Shown here: positions 61,861 to 64,000 of the stretch, one piece after another
Numbering within the stretch: the first letter of the stretch is position 1
Layout of the letters: the number at the start of each line of letters is the position of its first letter
From: Trifolium pratense
Taxonomy: Eukaryota > Streptophyta > Magnoliopsida > Fabales > Fabaceae
Length of the DNA stretch: 64,000 bases
Direction of reading: 5' to 3'
Assembly (NCBI RefSeq): GCF_020283565.1
Contig: NC_060060.1
Location: 43,834,001 to 43,898,000, forward strand
The notes under the pieces: generated by a model
Told to the model about the DNA's origin: nothing
Databases searched by the model: none
Seen by the model: only the letters and a program-made list of their open reading frames with translations
Made by a program: the position numbers and the translations under genes

Positions 61861-63657
61861 TCTCGTGCCATAGCTAAAGACTCACCATTCATCAAGGTTC
61901 AGATTCATCTGCTTGGTTTTAGGCTTCAGATCTATCAATTTCACTAAAGTTCTTAAGTGCGATGTGAAGCCTAAAATCAGTGCAAGTGAATTCAGTAACC
62001 TTCATTTCATTAATTCAATCTCATGAGGGTTTTTCGCAGGTATTAAGGTATACAGTCTGGTGTTTGGTTTTAGGCCTCAGATCCACCTATCTATCTCAGT
62101 ATTTCAAAAGGATGTGAGTCCTAAAATCAATGCACGTGACTACTATTAACCTTCCTTTTCTTCAATCATAGATTTTGCACTTTTGTTGGTAAGAAGTTTC
62201 AAAAACTGTGAAGTAAGGGCTTCTCTGCGTTCTGATCTCTGATGCTGCTGCTGCTACTATCCTACTACTCTATCTCTACTTTTTTTTACCTTAGTCTATT
62301 TTACTTTCGTTGTTTTGTAATAATATTTGATGTTGCTTGGATATTGGCTGGATGTTTTAATTGTGTACTCTGAATGTGAATCTTCTTTTGTTTAATTGTG
62401 GAATGGTTTTTACTTTTAGAGTTTGTTTTAATATTTTGGCATGTTCCTTCTAGTCACTTGAGTATCAATTACTTGATTTTCTCCGTGTGTGATATGTGAA
62501 ACTTGCAGTGCAATAGCTTGTTGCACTCATGTGATCAAGAGGCAAAGGAAGGGAACGCATACTTTTTGACCGGTTCTTTGATTCGACCCAACCGAGAGGT
62601 ATTGAGCCAAACACTCCTTTTTTCTTCTATGTGTGATATCCACTCATGTATTGTCTCTCGATTTTGCTTGTCGTCTTTTTATTTGATTGGTACTTTTGTA
62701 GCACACACGAGGCATGTTCCTTGGTACCTTTGAGCCTTTCTATCCACCCTTACTTATAATTATCCTTTGCTTAACCAATTTGAGCTGAAAAAGAAAATGT
62801 TATTTTGCAAAACCTTAAGAAATTTTTGATGAAAAAAGGAATGACTTTCTTGGAGGTTAGGCACCTAATTAGTGGTTGATGCGCATTGCTCACCACTAAG
62901 TTTGGGGTTGCTCTTTGGAATTAGCAACAATAAAGTTTGGGGTGAGGGTACTAGAGAACTTATAAAAGTTTTGATGGAATAAGAATTTTCAAAAGTTGCA
63001 AGGCAAAAGAGAAGAGAAAAGAAAGAAAATGAAAAAGAAAAGAAGATGAATGAATGTGAAAAAAAAAAAAAAACAAACAAAAAAATAATATAGAAAAGAA
63101 GTGATAGCCTTGAACTCAAAAGAATTGCAAAACTTTGTTGGATGATTTGAAAAAGTTCTCTAGTCCACTATAGTTCATAGGAAAAAGGGGTTTGGTTTAT
63201 GAAAATGTTCTTTGACTAATAGGGGGATCTAACTCCAAGTTTTTCTACTACTTATCCAAAAATGTCACCATCCACCCTAGCCAAGCCACGTTATAACCCT
63301 AAAAGACCTCTAATGTGTGTGCACAAAGTGAACCAAATGAATTCTTAGACTACTTGCAAAATTATTGTTGACTTGCATTGATGTGTTGATTTGAGTGAAT
63401 TACCAAAAACTGAAGAGTGCATGTGAGTAGTGTGATGAAATCATAGAGCCTTGGTCGAAAAGTGTGAACTACTTGAAAATGTCTTGCGGGAACGATTGTG
63501 CAATTGAGCGTTGTTTGCAGGTGGAGCATTGATCATCAGGTGATCCTCACGTATGTATGATTCGAGTGAATTTAAGGAAAATGCCAAGGTCTTGACACAA
63601 AAGCTTGAGGTAAAAGTTGTTTCCTTGAGGACAAGGAAAGGTTTAAGTTTGGGGTTG
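61861..63657 (+). other. Element 3 3' noncoding region, no ORF3
   Basis: The segment at 61870-62200 contains a diverged duplicated phrase (GGTTTTAGGCTTCAGATC / GGTTTTAGGCCTCAGATC) and is not shared with elements 1 and 2. From about 62240 it rejoins their conserved 3' region, including TGCAATAGCTTGTTGCACTC (62508), an A/G-rich tract (63000-63100) and AGTTTGGGGT phrases ending at the LTR. No gene is seen. Confidence 0.65.
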
Positions 63658-64000
63658 TGATGACAAATCGTCACACTCTCTAATCCATGCCTATTTTAGC
63701 AACATTAGATACATTTTAGTAGGTTTTTAGCAATAAATATAAGAGAAATCTAATCATGAGCTTGATTACTTGTTTTGCAAGAAAACAGGAAAAACTGCAG
63801 GATATGAATGATTTTCACTACGCTGGGGGCGTAGCCCATCACGCGCCGCGTGATGGAGCTCACAGGGAGCCAAGATTTTCACTCTGATCACGCGCGGCGT
63901 GATGCCTTACCACGCGCGGCGTGAAGCCTTGATTGAAGAAGAAGATTGCTCTCTGACTTGATCACGCGCCGCGTGATTCTGTTACCACGCGCGGCGTAGT
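63658..64000 (+). repeat. Element 3 3' LTR, first 343 bp (cut by window end)
   Basis: It starts TGATGACAAATCGTC after the AGTTTGGGGTTG tract. By eye it is identical to the start of the 5' LTR, including the first palindrome motifs. Confidence 0.92.

Larger units (their letters stand above)
54512..64000 (+). mobile_element. Element 3: Athila-like Ty3 element with intact gag-pol, running off the window
   Basis: The 5' LTR is 54512-55744 (1233 bp). It is followed by a tRNA-Asp primer site, one uninterrupted gag-pol frame, a palindrome-rich noncoding region, a conserved 3' block and the first 343 bp of the 3' LTR. By eye those 343 bp are identical to the 5' LTR, indicating very recent insertion. 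The expected right target copy (CTAGT, as at 54507-54511) lies outside the window. ORF3 is absent. It is the plausible enzyme donor for elements 1 and 2. Confidence 0.92.

Overview
The window looks like a transposon-dense stretch of a dicot plant nuclear genome, most probably a papilionoid legume. The evidence is Athila-type Ty3 and Sirevirus-type Ty1 LTR retrotransposons, a MULE DNA transposon, a Stowaway MITE, a plant-type CNL resistance-gene tail and a TIC32-like gene fragment with plant-style introns. The legume call is an impression from family resemblance. I see no bacterial-style operons, rRNA genes, tRNA genes or CRISPR arrays. Nearly all long open frames belong to mobile elements.

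Layout. 1-7789 is the old, mainly AT-rich host segment. It holds a degenerate copy of a resistance-gene 3' end (1071-1440), three exons of a truncated TIC32-like short-chain dehydrogenase on the minus strand (1983-3898, with a PIF/Harbinger-like insertion in its intron), a Stowaway MITE (4071-4323), an old Sirevirus-like solo LTR ending at 6360, and the LRR tail of a CNL resistance gene (6818-7567). The 3' flank of that gene is split by element 1. Element 1 (7790-25123, TSD CTTAT) is a non-autonomous Athila-like element carrying gag-protease and an env-position ORF3 but no RT or integrase. A second copy of the same family, element 2 (11833-20513, minus strand, TSD CGCGG), is nested inside it. 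The flank resumes at 25124 and is entered within about 15 bp by a MULE (about 25143 to 54511).

The MULE transposase gene is split by a nest of three LTR elements. Element A (26732-52038, TSD AAAAC) is a coding-poor element with chromovirus/Tekay-like features. It contains a Sirevirus-type Ty1/copia element (33114-50399, TSD TGTTA) inserted in its 3' LTR. That element's own 3' LTR contains element C (44708-49685, TSD GTAGT), which resembles A and encodes only a protein with six CCHC knuckles. Immediately after the MULE coding region lies element 3 (54512 to beyond 64000), an Athila-like element with an uninterrupted 1814-codon gag-pol but no ORF3.

How the parts relate. Elements 1 and 2 (gag-protease plus ORF3) and element 3 (gag-pol, no ORF3) share LTRs, the tRNA-Asp primer site and 3' noncoding blocks. 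They look like a non-autonomous/autonomous pair. A and C share LTR modules, including TGGGCC/T promoter motifs, a possible 5' leader intron and an array of hairpins. The hairpin stems differ in sequence but keep base pairing, and this is the most striking signal in the window. All the LTR families here carry short inverted-repeat arrays of their own type in the LTR. All element boundaries and LTR lengths were read by eye from direct repeats and target-site duplications. Substitution counts are minimum counts by eye.
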